In this document: positions 42,611 through 50,398 of the stretch, one piece after another
Numbering within the stretch: the stretch's first letter is position 1
How the letters are laid out: each line of letters starts with the position of its first letter
Source: DAOUBF01 sp034432795
GTDB taxonomy: Bacteria > Chloroflexota > Anaerolineae > DSLN01
Assembly: GCA_034432795.1 (NCBI GenBank)
Contig: DAOUBF010000005.1
Span: forward strand, 1 to 64,000
Reading direction: 5' to 3'
Length of the DNA: 64,000 nucleotides
The notes under the pieces: model-generated
Database searches by the model: none
The model's input: the letters and a program-made list of their open reading frames with translations, nothing else
Told to the model about the DNA's origin: nothing
Made by a program: the position numbers and the translations under genes

Positions 42611-44590
42611 ATGAGACGCGCAATTTTTACCCTGTTGGTGCTGGCGACGCTGATCGTCGGCGTGGGCTGTCGCAGCCAGGCCGCCACGCCCACGCCGGCG
42701 GCGGAGGGCCTGCCCCCTGCCGCAGCCAGCATTATCGCCGAACGCGGCCTGACGCCCGACGATGTGACGGCCGCACTTAAGACCTACATGCCCACCGGCA
42801 AGTTGGACGAGTACATCATGTTCTCGTCCGGCGGCCAGAGCGGCCAGGTGTTGGTGATCGGCCTGCCCTCCATGCGCCTGCTCAAGGTCATCGGCGTGTT
42901 CACCCCCGAACCCTGGCAGGGCTACGGCTACGGCTCGCTGGAGACGCAAGAGGTCCTGGAAGGCGGCTTCGCCAAAGGCAAGCCCATCTACTGGGGCGAT
43001 ACCCACCACCCGGCGTTGTCCGAGACGAACGGCGAGTACGATGGCCAGTTCCTCTTTATCAACGATAAGGCCAATGCCCGCCTGGCGGTGATTGACCTGC
43101 GCGACTTTGAGACCAAGCAGATCGTCAAGAACCCCAACGCGATCAACGACCACGGCGGCGGCTTCGTCACCCCCAACACAGAGTACGTCATTGAGGGGCC
43201 ACAGTACGCCACCCCCATCGGCTGGGAGTATGCGCCGGTGGATCAGTACAAGGAGAAGTATCGCGGCGTGATCACCTTTTGGGCCTTTGACCGCGAGAAG
43301 GGCCGTGTGGATGTGGCCCGCTCCTTCCAGATTGAGCTGCCGCCCTACTGGCAGGACCTGTGCGATGCGGGCAAGAAGGTGAGCGAGGGCTGGATCTTCT
43401 GTAACTCCATCAACACCGAGCTGGCCACCGGCGGGATTGAGCTGGGTCTGCCGCCCTTTGAGGCGGGCACGGCGCAGCGCGATATGGACTACCTGCATAT
43501 CATCAACTGGAAGAAGGCCGAGGAACTGGTCAAGGCCGGCAAGGCCGAGACGATCAACGGCATCCAGGTGCTGCGCCTGGAGACGGTGGCCCAGGAGGGC
43601 GTGCTCTTCTTCGCGCCGGAGCCGAAAAGCCCGCACGGCGCCGACGTGGCCCCAGGCGGCGATTACATCGTCGTGGGCGGCAAGCTGGACCCCCATGTGA
43701 CCGTGTATAGTTTCCAGAAGATCCAGGATGCCATCGCCAAGGGGCCAACGGAGAAGGACGAGTACGGCGTGCCCATCCTCAACTTTGACGATGTGAAGGA
43801 GGCCCAGGTTGAGCTGGGCCTGGGGCCCTTGCACACGCAGTTTGATGACCAGGGCTACGCCTACACCAGCCTGTTCCTGGATAGCGCCGTGGCCCGCTGG
43901 AGCCTGGGTGGGCCGTACCGCCAGGACGGCTGGAAGCTGGAGGGCAAGCTGCCCGTCCACTACAACATCGGCCACCTGGCCGTGGCCGAGGGCGATACGG
44001 TTTCGCCCGACGGCAAGTACCTGGTGGCGCTCAATAAGTGGTCCATTGACCGCTTCGCCCTGGTTGGCCCGCTGCACCCGCAGAACCTGCAACTCATAGA
44101 CATCAGCCAGCCGGGCGACAAGATGCAAATCCTGTACGACATGCCTATCGGCATTGCCGAGCCGCACTACGCCCAGATCATCAAGGCCGACAAACTCCAG
44201 CCCTGGGAAGTCTATCCGGAGGTCGGTTGGGACCCGCTCAAGCAGGCGGTTGACCCCAACGCGCCGCAGGTCGGCCAGGAGCGCATTGAGCGCCGCGGCA
44301 ACACGGTGGAGATCTGGATGACGGCGGTGCGCAGCCACTACAAGCCGGAGCGCGTGGAGGTCAAGAAAGGCGACCACGTGATCTGGCACATCACCAACGT
44401 GGACCGCGCCCGCGACGCCACGCACGGTTTCGCCTTGCCGGGCTATAATATCAGCCTGAGCATTGAGCCGGGCGAGACCACGACCATTGAGTTTGACGCC
44501 GACCAGGCTGGTGTGTTCACCTATTACTGCACCGAGTTCTGCTCGGCGCTGCACCTGGAGATGATGGGCTACTTTACCGTGCAACCGTAG
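42611..44590 (+). CDS. nosZ: Nitrous-oxide reductase, clade II lipoprotein type
   Basis: A 659-residue copper enzyme reducing N2O to N2. The N-terminus is a Sec lipoprotein signal (LATLIVGVGC, Cys20), not the Tat signal of clade I enzymes, so it is anchored on the outer face of the membrane. A seven-bladed propeller carries the CuZ site (H132 and H133 in GDTHHPALSETNG, plus later histidines such as LGPLHTQF and NIGHLAVAEG). The C-terminal cupredoxin domain carries CuA: C640, C644, H648 and M651 in CTEFCSALHLEM. First gene of the nos operon. Confidence 0.96.
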   Translation: MRRAIFTLLVLATLIVGVGCRSQAATPTPAAEGLPPAAASIIAERGLTPDDVTAALKTYMPTGKLDEYIMFSSGGQSGQVLVIGLPSMRLLKVIGVFTPEPWQGYGYGSLETQEVLEGGFAKGKPIYWGDTHHPALSETNGEYDGQFLFINDKANARLAVIDLRDFETKQIVKNPNAINDHGGGFVTPNTEYVIEGPQYATPIGWEYAPVDQYKEKYRGVITFWAFDREKGRVDVARSFQIELPPYWQDLCDAGKKVSEGWIFCNSINTELATGGIELGLPPFEAGTAQRDMDYLHIINWKKAEELVKAGKAETINGIQVLRLETVAQEGVLFFAPEPKSPHGADVAPGGDYIVVGGKLDPHVTVYSFQKIQDAIAKGPTEKDEYGVPILNFDDVKEAQVELGLGPLHTQFDDQGYAYTSLFLDSAVARWSLGGPYRQDGWKLEGKLPVHYNIGHLAVAEGDTVSPDGKYLVALNKWSIDRFALVGPLHPQNLQLIDISQPGDKMQILYDMPIGIAEPHYAQIIKADKLQPWEVYPEVGWDPLKQAVDPNAPQVGQERIERRGNTVEIWMTAVRSHYKPERVEVKKGDHVIWHITNVDRARDATHGFALPGYNISLSIEPGETTTIEFDADQAGVFTYYCTEFCSALHLEMMGYFTVQP

Positions 44591-44599
44591 CCCTGTCAC

Positions 44600-44703
44600 C
44601 GACCCTCACCCCCTCTACCCCCTCTCCCGACGCTTCGGGAGAGGGGCAGGGGATGAGGGGAATCACCCCCTCCCCCCTTGTGGGGGAGGGCTGGGGTGGG
44701 GGG
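44600..44703. repeat. C/G-rich palindromic repeats between nosZ and the next gene
   Basis: CCCTCACCCCCTCTACCCCC with GAGAGGGGCAGGGG, then CCCCCTCCCCCCTTG with GGGGGAGGGCTGGGGTGGGG. It may attenuate readthrough so that nosZ is made in excess of the maturation proteins (inference). Confidence 0.65.
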
Positions 44704-44716
44704 TATGAGGTAAGCT

Positions 44717-45403
44717 ATGGCCACTGTATTTGAAAGCGAAGAAGTCACTGTAAAAGTCGGGGAGGAGGAGATCCGCACGACGCTGACGACGTTCCTGCTG
44801 CCCAGCCTGCTCCTCATGCTGGGGGCCATGTTGATCGTCGTCTCCATATTCCTGCCCTATTGGCAGATGACCCTGAAAGCGCCCCAGTACCCCAAAGGGC
44901 TGCATGTTGAGGTCTACGTGAACAAGATGACCGGGGACGTGAGAGAGGTGGACAGCCTCAACCACTATATCGGTATGCCCAAGCTGGAGGAGGCCGCCCA
45001 ACTGGAACGCTCCTTCTCGGTTATCGCGCTGGTGGTGTTGGCGCTCCTGCTCACGGCGGGCGTGTTCATTCACAACCAGTGGGCGGGGGTGTTGGCGCTG
45101 CCCGCCATCCTTTACCCGGCGATCTTCCTGGCCGACATGGCCTACTGGCTATATACTTTCGGCCATAACCTGGACCCCAAAGCGCCGCTGTCCAGTTCCA
45201 TCAAGCCGTTCACCCCGCCGGTCCTGGGCGAGGGCGTCATCGGCCAGTTCCGCACCGTCGCCTCTCTCGGCCCGGGCCTGATCCTGGCGATTGTGGCCTC
45301 ATTTGTCATCCTGAGCGGCCTGTGGTTCCACCGCCGGGCCTACAAGCCCATCGTGGATGCCCGCAAGCGCCAGGCCCGGCGCATGGAAGCCAGGCGGAGG
45401 TGA
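44717..45403 (+). CDS. nos-cluster membrane protein (possibly NosB)
   Basis: A 228-residue protein with about four TM helices and an extracytoplasmic loop PYWQMTLKAPQYPKGLHVEV. Proteins of this kind lie between nosZ and nosD in clade II nos clusters and are named NosB there; their role is unknown. No metal- or heme-binding motif is visible. The NosB label comes from position. Confidence 0.65.
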   Translation: MATVFESEEVTVKVGEEEIRTTLTTFLLPSLLLMLGAMLIVVSIFLPYWQMTLKAPQYPKGLHVEVYVNKMTGDVREVDSLNHYIGMPKLEEAAQLERSFSVIALVVLALLLTAGVFIHNQWAGVLALPAILYPAIFLADMAYWLYTFGHNLDPKAPLSSSIKPFTPPVLGEGVIGQFRTVASLGPGLILAIVASFVILSGLWFHRRAYKPIVDARKRQARRMEARRR

Positions 45404-45418
45404 GGGGGAGCACTCAAA

Positions 45419-47812
45419 ATGTCCAGGTCGCCAAACCAGAGGAGGAAGCGGGCTGGAGCCCGGTACTGGGGCTTGGGATGGGCGCTGGCCCTGCTGCTTG
45501 CCCTGTTCTGGGTCAGCGCCGCCGCCGCGCAGAGCCAATCGGGTGATGTCCTTGTCGTCTCGCCCAATGGCCCATATCGGACGATCGCCGAGGCACTGGC
45601 GGCGGCGCCGGAAGGCGCCACGATTGAGGTGCGCGACGGGGTGTACCCCGGCCCGCTCGTCATAGATAAGCGCGTTACGCTCGTCGGCGTGGGCGACCCG
45701 CCGCCAGTGATTGACGGCGGCGGGCGCGGGACGGTCGTGCACATCCAGGCGGCAGGCGTCCGCCTGCGCGGCTTCGTCGTGCGCAACAGCGGCAACGACC
45801 TGGAACGCGAAGAGACCGGCGTCCTGGTCACCGCGCCGGATGTCCTGGTGGAGGACAATCAGATCGTGGACGTGCTCTTCGGTATTGAGCTGAAGAACGC
45901 GCCACGCAGCATCGTGCGCCGCAACCTGGTACGGGGCAAGGCCCTGCCGGTGGCGCGCCGGGGCGACGGCATCAAGCTGTGGTACAGCGAGGGCGTGCTG
46001 CTGGAGGGCAACCGTGTGGAGGCGGCCCGCGACGTTGTCCTGTGGTTCTCACCGAATACCACCCTGCGGGGGAACACCATCCGCGATGGCCGCTACGGCA
46101 TCCACACCATGTACCTGGATTCGGGCCGGATTGAGGGCAATCTCCTCGCCGATAACGCCGTGGGCGCGTTCCTGATGTACAGCCGTGGCCTGGAGTTCAT
46201 CGGCAACACGGTCACGCGCAGCCGTGGCCCCAGCGGCTATGGCTTCGGCCTGAAAGATGTGGATGGCGTCGTGGCCCGCGGTAACCTGATCGTCAACAAC
46301 CACGTGGGCATCTACCTGGACAACTCGCCGGTGTCGCTGGACGCTCAGGGCCTGTTTGAGGGCAACCTGATCGCCTTCAACGACGTGGGCATCACGCTCT
46401 TACCCATGGTCCAGCGCAACACCTTCAGCGGCAACACCTTCTGGGAGAATGTTGAGCAGGTGCATATCCAGGGTGGGGGCCAGCTTCGGGGCAACCTGTG
46501 GGCTGTGGCCGGGCGGGGCAACTTCTGGAGCGATTATACCGGTTACGACGCGGACGGCGATGGTATCGGCGACCTCCCCTATCGCGCCGAGAGCCTGTTT
46601 GAGGACCTGATGGCCCGGCAGCCGGCGCTGCGCATTTATCTGATGAGCCCGGCGGCGCTGGCGCTAGACCTGGCGGCGCGGGCCTTCCCGGTGGTCAAGC
46701 CTGCGCCCAAGCTGGTGGACCCCAGCCCGTTGATGCGACCGGCCCTGCCCACACAGACGCTTGAAGCCCTCAAGGCCAACACGTCAACCCAGACAAACGG
46801 ATGGCTGCTTATGACCGGAATGCTTCTTACCGCACTGGCGGCGGTGGTCGCCTTCGGGCGGCGCGCCGCGCTGCCTGAAACCGTACGCGTGGCTCCAGCG
46901 GCGCCTGCCGAAACGAGGGCCGGGTTGGAAGTCCGCGCAGTGACCAAGCGCTACGGCGCCGTGGCTGCACTGGAGAATGTTTCTTTTGATATTATGCCCG
47001 GCGAGGCGGTGGCCCTGTGGGGGCCGAACGGCGCGGGCAAGACCACGCTGATCAAATGCCTGTTGGGGCTGGTCAGCTACACGGGCGAGATTCGCCTGGC
47101 CGGGCTGGATGCCCGGCGGCAGGGCAGGCAGGTACGCGCCCGCGTGGGCTATGTGCCCCAGGAGATGGCATTCCACGACATGAGCGTGGCCGAGACACTG
47201 GCCTTCTACGCGCGCCTGAAGCGCGTGGGCCGCGAGCGCGTGGAGGCTGTCCTGGCCCAGACCGGGCTGGAGGCGCAGGTGGATAAGCCGGTCAGCGCGC
47301 TCTCCGGCGGCATGAAGCAGCGGCTGGCGCTGGCGGTTGCGCTCCTGGCCGATCCCCCCTTCCTGGTTTTGGATGAACCCACCGCCAACCTGGATGCGGC
47401 AGGGCGCGCCGAGTTCCTGGGGCTGGTGAGCGCGCTCAAGCGGCGTGGCGTGACGATCCTGTTCTCGTCGCACCGCCCGGAGGAGGTGGAAGCGCTGGCC
47501 GACCGCGTCATCGTGCTCCGGGCGGGCCGGGTCGTGGCCGAGGGCCTGGCGGCGGGCTTCACCGCGCGCCTGGGCCTGCAGACCGGCGTGCGCCTGCGCC
47601 TGGCGCAGCCGGAGTTGCTTCAGACGGCGCTCGCCCGCCTGACGGAGGACGGGCTGGCTGCCCGGATCAACGGCAGCGGCACGCTTGTGGTGACGGTGGG
47701 CGCGGGCGAGAAGGCCCGGCCCATCCGCACCCTGGAGCGCGCAGGCATCACCGTGACCGATTTTGAGGTGGAACAGAATGGCACTTACGAATATCCTGGT
47801 TCTGGCGCGTAA
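45419..47812 (+). CDS. NosD-NosF fusion: periplasmic beta-helix plus ABC ATPase
   Basis: A 797-residue protein joining two normally separate maturation factors. Residues 1-38 are a signal/anchor; about 40-430 are a right-handed beta-helix of the NosD/CASH type (many N-x-I/V turns such as NTIRDGRYGIHTMY); a TM helix at about 462-480 returns to the cytoplasm; 500-797 is a NosF-type ATPase with Walker A GPNGAGKT (535-542), signature LSGGMKQR (628-635) and Walker B LVLDE (649-653). The topology is consistent: outside sensor, inside motor. It overlaps nosY. Gene symbols nosD and nosF both apply. Confidence 0.92.
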   Translation: MSRSPNQRRKRAGARYWGLGWALALLLALFWVSAAAAQSQSGDVLVVSPNGPYRTIAEALAAAPEGATIEVRDGVYPGPLVIDKRVTLVGVGDPPPVIDGGGRGTVVHIQAAGVRLRGFVVRNSGNDLEREETGVLVTAPDVLVEDNQIVDVLFGIELKNAPRSIVRRNLVRGKALPVARRGDGIKLWYSEGVLLEGNRVEAARDVVLWFSPNTTLRGNTIRDGRYGIHTMYLDSGRIEGNLLADNAVGAFLMYSRGLEFIGNTVTRSRGPSGYGFGLKDVDGVVARGNLIVNNHVGIYLDNSPVSLDAQGLFEGNLIAFNDVGITLLPMVQRNTFSGNTFWENVEQVHIQGGGQLRGNLWAVAGRGNFWSDYTGYDADGDGIGDLPYRAESLFEDLMARQPALRIYLMSPAALALDLAARAFPVVKPAPKLVDPSPLMRPALPTQTLEALKANTSTQTNGWLLMTGMLLTALAAVVAFGRRAALPETVRVAPAAPAETRAGLEVRAVTKRYGAVAALENVSFDIMPGEAVALWGPNGAGKTTLIKCLLGLVSYTGEIRLAGLDARRQGRQVRARVGYVPQEMAFHDMSVAETLAFYARLKRVGRERVEAVLAQTGLEAQVDKPVSALSGGMKQRLALAVALLADPPFLVLDEPTANLDAAGRAEFLGLVSALKRRGVTILFSSHRPEEVEALADRVIVLRAGRVVAEGLAAGFTARLGLQTGVRLRLAQPELLQTALARLTEDGLAARINGSGTLVVTVGAGEKARPIRTLERAGITVTDFEVEQNGTYEYPGSGA
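45448..45470. repeat. CCGGGCT-type hairpin inside the NosDF signal region
   Basis: GCGGGCTGGAGCCCGGTACT resembles the intergenic copies at 22.97, 61.92 and 63.02 kb; here it encodes RAGARYWG in the n-region of the signal sequence. Confidence 0.6.
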
Positions 47813-48608
47813 AGAGTTGCGCGAGACGGTTCGCAACCGCTGGTTCATCCTGCAGAGCCTGGCCTTCGCGACGCTGGCGCTGGCGCTCTCGGCGCTGACG
47901 CTCAGCGGGCTGGGCGGCGTGCAGTTGGGCGGTTTCGGTCGCACCGCCGCCAGCCTGATCAATGCGGTGATGCTCTTCATCCCGCTGATCGGCCTGAGCG
48001 CGGGTGCGGCGGCGCTGGCCGGGGAACGCGAGCGCGGCACGCTGGCGTATTTATTGGCGCAGCCGGTGACCCGCGCGGAGGTGTTGTGCGGCAAGGTGCT
48101 GGGCAGTGCGCTGGCGCTGGCGGCCTCACTGGCGCTGGGGTTCGGCCTGGCAGGCGGCGCGCTGGCATTCGCCGGGGGGGAGGCGCCCACCGGGGCCTAT
48201 CTGCGGCTGGCGGGCTTCGCCCTCCTGCTCGGCCTGGGCATGTTCAGCCTGGGCCTGCTCATCTCAGCACTGAACCGGAAAGCGGCTGCCGCCACCGGCG
48301 TGGCCCTGTTCGTGTGGCTGGCGCTGGTGTTTCTTGGCGACCTGGGCGTGATGGGGACGAGCCTGGCGCTGGGGCTGGATGTGCGCGAGACCGCGCTCCT
48401 GGCGCTCCTGAACCCGCTCCAGGTGTTCAAGCTGGCCGCCGTGCTCGGCCTGGAGGCGACGCTGGAGGTGCTCGGCCCGTCCGGCCTGTACCTGGTGCGC
48501 ACCTTTGGGCCGGGGCTGGCCTGGGCGTTGGCGGCACTCCTGGCCGCCTGGACGGTGCTCCCGCTCAGCGCCGCCTTTGGCCTGTTCACCCGAAGGAGCG
48601 ATCTATGA
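47778..48608 (+). CDS. nosY: NosY-type ABC permease
   Basis: A 276-residue protein with six TM helices, starting MALTNILVLARKELRETVRNRW, the typical entry of ABC-2 permeases of the NosY class, with GERERGTLAYLLAQPVTR after TM2. It would pair with the NosF half of the fusion to move a sulfur or copper-related compound needed for the CuZ cluster. It overlaps the fusion gene by 35 bp and nosL by 4 bp. Confidence 0.92.
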   Translation: MALTNILVLARKELRETVRNRWFILQSLAFATLALALSALTLSGLGGVQLGGFGRTAASLINAVMLFIPLIGLSAGAAALAGERERGTLAYLLAQPVTRAEVLCGKVLGSALALAASLALGFGLAGGALAFAGGEAPTGAYLRLAGFALLLGLGMFSLGLLISALNRKAAAATGVALFVWLALVFLGDLGVMGTSLALGLDVRETALLALLNPLQVFKLAAVLGLEATLEVLGPSGLYLVRTFGPGLAWALAALLAAWTVLPLSAAFGLFTRRSDL

Positions 48609-49069
48609 GGCCTGTGTACTGGCTGGTCGTTGCGGTGCTCGCCGGCCTGCTCCTGAGTGCCTGCGGTGGAGGCCAGGGGGCATTGCAGCCGCCGGAGATT
48701 TACTACGGGCAGGACACCTGCGCCCGCTGCGGCATGCTGATCAGCGATCCCAGATTCGCTGCCGCCCTCCTCACTGTGGAAGGCGAATCGCGCAAGTACG
48801 ATGACATCGGCTGCCTGCTGGACGATTATACCCACAGCGGGGTAAAAGCTGCAGGAATTTACGTTCACGATTATAATACAGGGGCCTGGCTGGACGCGAA
48901 GGTCGCCTTCTTCGTCCAAAGCGACATCCATACGCCCATGGCGAGTGGCCTGGTCGCCTTTGGCGACCGCGCCTCGGCGGAGGCGTTTGCCCCCGGCGCG
49001 GCGGTCATGAGCTTTGAGCAGGTGGTAGCGATGCAGGCGGAGCGGCCCACGCACAGCCACGAGCACTAA
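48605..49069 (+). CDS. nosL: NosL copper chaperone lipoprotein
   Basis: A 154-residue lipoprotein (LLLSAC, Cys20) with the Cu(I)-binding motif CARCGM (39-44) and later histidines, ending HSHEH. NosL delivers copper to NosZ. It starts in the stop codon of nosY (ATGA). Confidence 0.93.
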   Translation: MRPVYWLVVAVLAGLLLSACGGGQGALQPPEIYYGQDTCARCGMLISDPRFAAALLTVEGESRKYDDIGCLLDDYTHSGVKAAGIYVHDYNTGAWLDAKVAFFVQSDIHTPMASGLVAFGDRASAEAFAPGAAVMSFEQVVAMQAERPTHSHEH

Positions 49070-49093
49070 CCTGATAAGGAGGAGACCCTGAAT

Positions 49094-49486
49094 ATGCGAT
49101 CACATCGTATCCTTGTGGCGCTGCTTCTGGCCGCGCTGGCACTGAGCGCGTGCAGTCCGGGGGGCGGCGCACCGGCCCCGACCACGGCGCCCCAGGCCGC
49201 CCAGGTGGACATCAACCTGGGCAAGCAGAAGTTTGAGGCCGTCTGCGCCGCCTGTCACGGCACGGATGCGAAGGGCCTGCCGGGGTTGGGCAAGGACCTG
49301 ACGACCAGTCAGTTTGTCAAAAGCCAGACGGATGAACAGCTTGTGGAGTTCATCAAGAAAGGGCGCGATACCAGCGACCCGGCCAACACAACCGGGGTGG
49401 CCATGCCACCGAAGGGCGGCGACCCCTCGCTGACGGACGACCAACTCCGCTCCATCGTGGCCTATATCCGCACGCTGCAAAAGTAA
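49094..49486 (+). CDS. Lipoprotein monoheme cytochrome c
   Basis: A 130-residue class I cytochrome c with a lipobox (LALSAC, Cys20), a Pro/Ala linker, heme site CAACH (51-55) and axial Met104 in VAMPPKGG. As last gene of the nos operon it is the likely electron donor to the CuA site of NosZ at the membrane surface. Confidence 0.92.
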   Translation: MRSHRILVALLLAALALSACSPGGGAPAPTTAPQAAQVDINLGKQKFEAVCAACHGTDAKGLPGLGKDLTTSQFVKSQTDEQLVEFIKKGRDTSDPANTTGVAMPPKGGDPSLTDDQLRSIVAYIRTLQK

Positions 49487-49515
49487 GCGAAAACGGCTTA
49501 TCAGCATTTTTAAGG

Positions 49516-49544
49516 ATAGGGGCAGGCGCAAAGCTTGCCCCTAT
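49516..49544 (+). terminator. Terminator-like hairpin after the nos operon
   Basis: ATAGGGGCAGGC and GCTTGCCCCTAT pair around a GCAAA loop with one mismatch, followed by TGCTTT. Confidence 0.65.
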
Positions 49545-49555
49545 TGCTTTCAGGG

Positions 49556-49588
49556 AGACCTCGCAGGTCTCCAAGACCTGCGAGGTCT
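49556..49588. repeat. Double palindrome (cruciform-type repeat)
   Basis: AGACCTCGCAGGTCT (49556-49570) and its exact complement AGACCTGCGAGGTCT (49574-49588) are separated by CCA; each arm is itself nearly palindromic. Confidence 0.75.
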
Positions 49589-49591
49589 AAT

Positions 49592-49621
49592 GGGTGTATT
49601 CCATATTCGGGGCAGATATGG
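49592..49621. repeat. Solo end of the MITE-like composite repeat
   Basis: GGGTGTATTCCATATTCGG then GGCAGATATGG resembles the left end of the composite element (GGGTGTATATCAGATTTGG) without the rest. Confidence 0.45.
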
Positions 49622-49666
49622 TACGCTGGCCACGACGAGAACAACGAGAACAGGAGAGAGCAGAGC

Positions 49667-49875
49667 ATGGACGTGGCACAGCAGGAACGGAAGACGAGGA
49701 TGGTATAAGACGCGCAGGCCGCCTTGGAGAAGCGGCTGGCACAGCGGCCGGCGGGCGAGGAGATAACACTGAGTGGGCGGGGTTTCCCTCCCCGGTGTAG
49801 GGCAGGTTTCTATACCTGCCGCTCTTCGGCGGCTATGGAAAGCCGCCCTACAGGCTATCTTGGTATAAATAGTCC
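49667..49875 (+). other. Decayed region with a 13-codon ORF and remnants
   Basis: The ATG at 49667, with AGGAGAG well placed upstream, opens MDVAQQERKTRMV and stops at 49706-49708. The same frame continues as DAQAALEKRLAQRPAGEEI before dissolving in a repeat, which suggests a short gene broken by a nonsense change. I do not recognise the product. Confidence 0.3.
49797..49851. repeat. GTAGGGC long palindrome
   Basis: GTAGGGCAGGTTTCTATACC (49797-49816) continuing to 49820 is an imperfect complement of 49828-49851 (GGCGGCTATGGAAAGCCGCC then CTAC) around a 7-base loop. Confidence 0.65.
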
Positions 49876-50211
49876 ATGCCCACCGTCCTGCGGATCGGGC
49901 GCTACTGATTCAGCTTTTTCAGTAATGAGGGCAACGAGCCGCCGCATGTGCATGTTCATGCGGGCGGCGATCAGGCGAAGTTCTGGCTGGACCCAATTGA
50001 GTTTGATGACGACATGATGCATGTGACCCTAACCGACGGGCGGATCATTAGCGTGCCGATCCGCGGGTTCCCACTGTTGCGCGAGGCCACGCCGGAGCAG
50101 TGGGCCTATTATGAGATCGGCGGCGGGGGTATCAGCATTCACTGGCCGGACATAGACGAAGGCATCTCTGTGGCCGGACTAATGGCCGGGGTAGATTGGC
50201 GGACCACTTAA
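49876..50211 (+). pseudogene. DUF4160-DUF2442 fusion with an in-frame TGA
   Basis: The ATG at 49876 reads MPTVLRIGRY, then TGA (49906-49908), then FSFFSNEGNEPPHVHVHAG in the same frame, which is the DUF4160 pattern. It runs straight into a DUF2442 domain (DDDMMHVTLTDGRIISVP to GGGGISIHWPDIDEGISVAG). The stop replaces a position usually held by Arg or Phe and needs only CGA to TGA. These two domains normally form adjacent toxin-antitoxin-like genes. Either a pseudogene or a protein restarted at a downstream ATG (49948). Confidence 0.7.
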
Positions 50212-50342
50212 CCCTCCAGCGAACTTGAAGCGGAATATGGAAAAAGGGCTGTCCTGCCTACCATGGCCTGGCGCGGCCTCGCCTGCCTGAGCGGGGGCCT
50301 ATTGCGCCGGGGCCGCAGGTTCATCTCTCGCTTTCCTCGCAT

Positions 50343-50374
50343 ATTCAGGTATAATAAGATTGATTCAGGTATAA
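50343..50374 (+). promoter_or_regulatory. aconitase promoter region with a 20-bp-spaced direct repeat
   Basis: ATTCAGGTATAA occurs at 50343-50354 and 50363-50374. The first copy contains a TATAAT -10 (50350-50355). The second, two helical turns downstream, could bind a regulator near the transcription start. 50212-50342 upstream shows nothing else. Confidence 0.5.
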
Positions 50375-50398
50375 AGAGAGGGATTGAGGAGACCGCCT

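Noticed and set aside
48086..48604. An upstream extension of nosL within nosY
   Set aside because: It reads through nosY in another frame; the ATG at 48605 gives a clean lipoprotein signal and ATGA overlap.
49906..49908. The in-frame TGA of the DUF4160-DUF2442 gene as a selenocysteine codon
   Set aside because: No family evidence for Cys or Sec at that position, and I see no SECIS-like hairpin directly downstream; a simple CGA to TGA change explains it.
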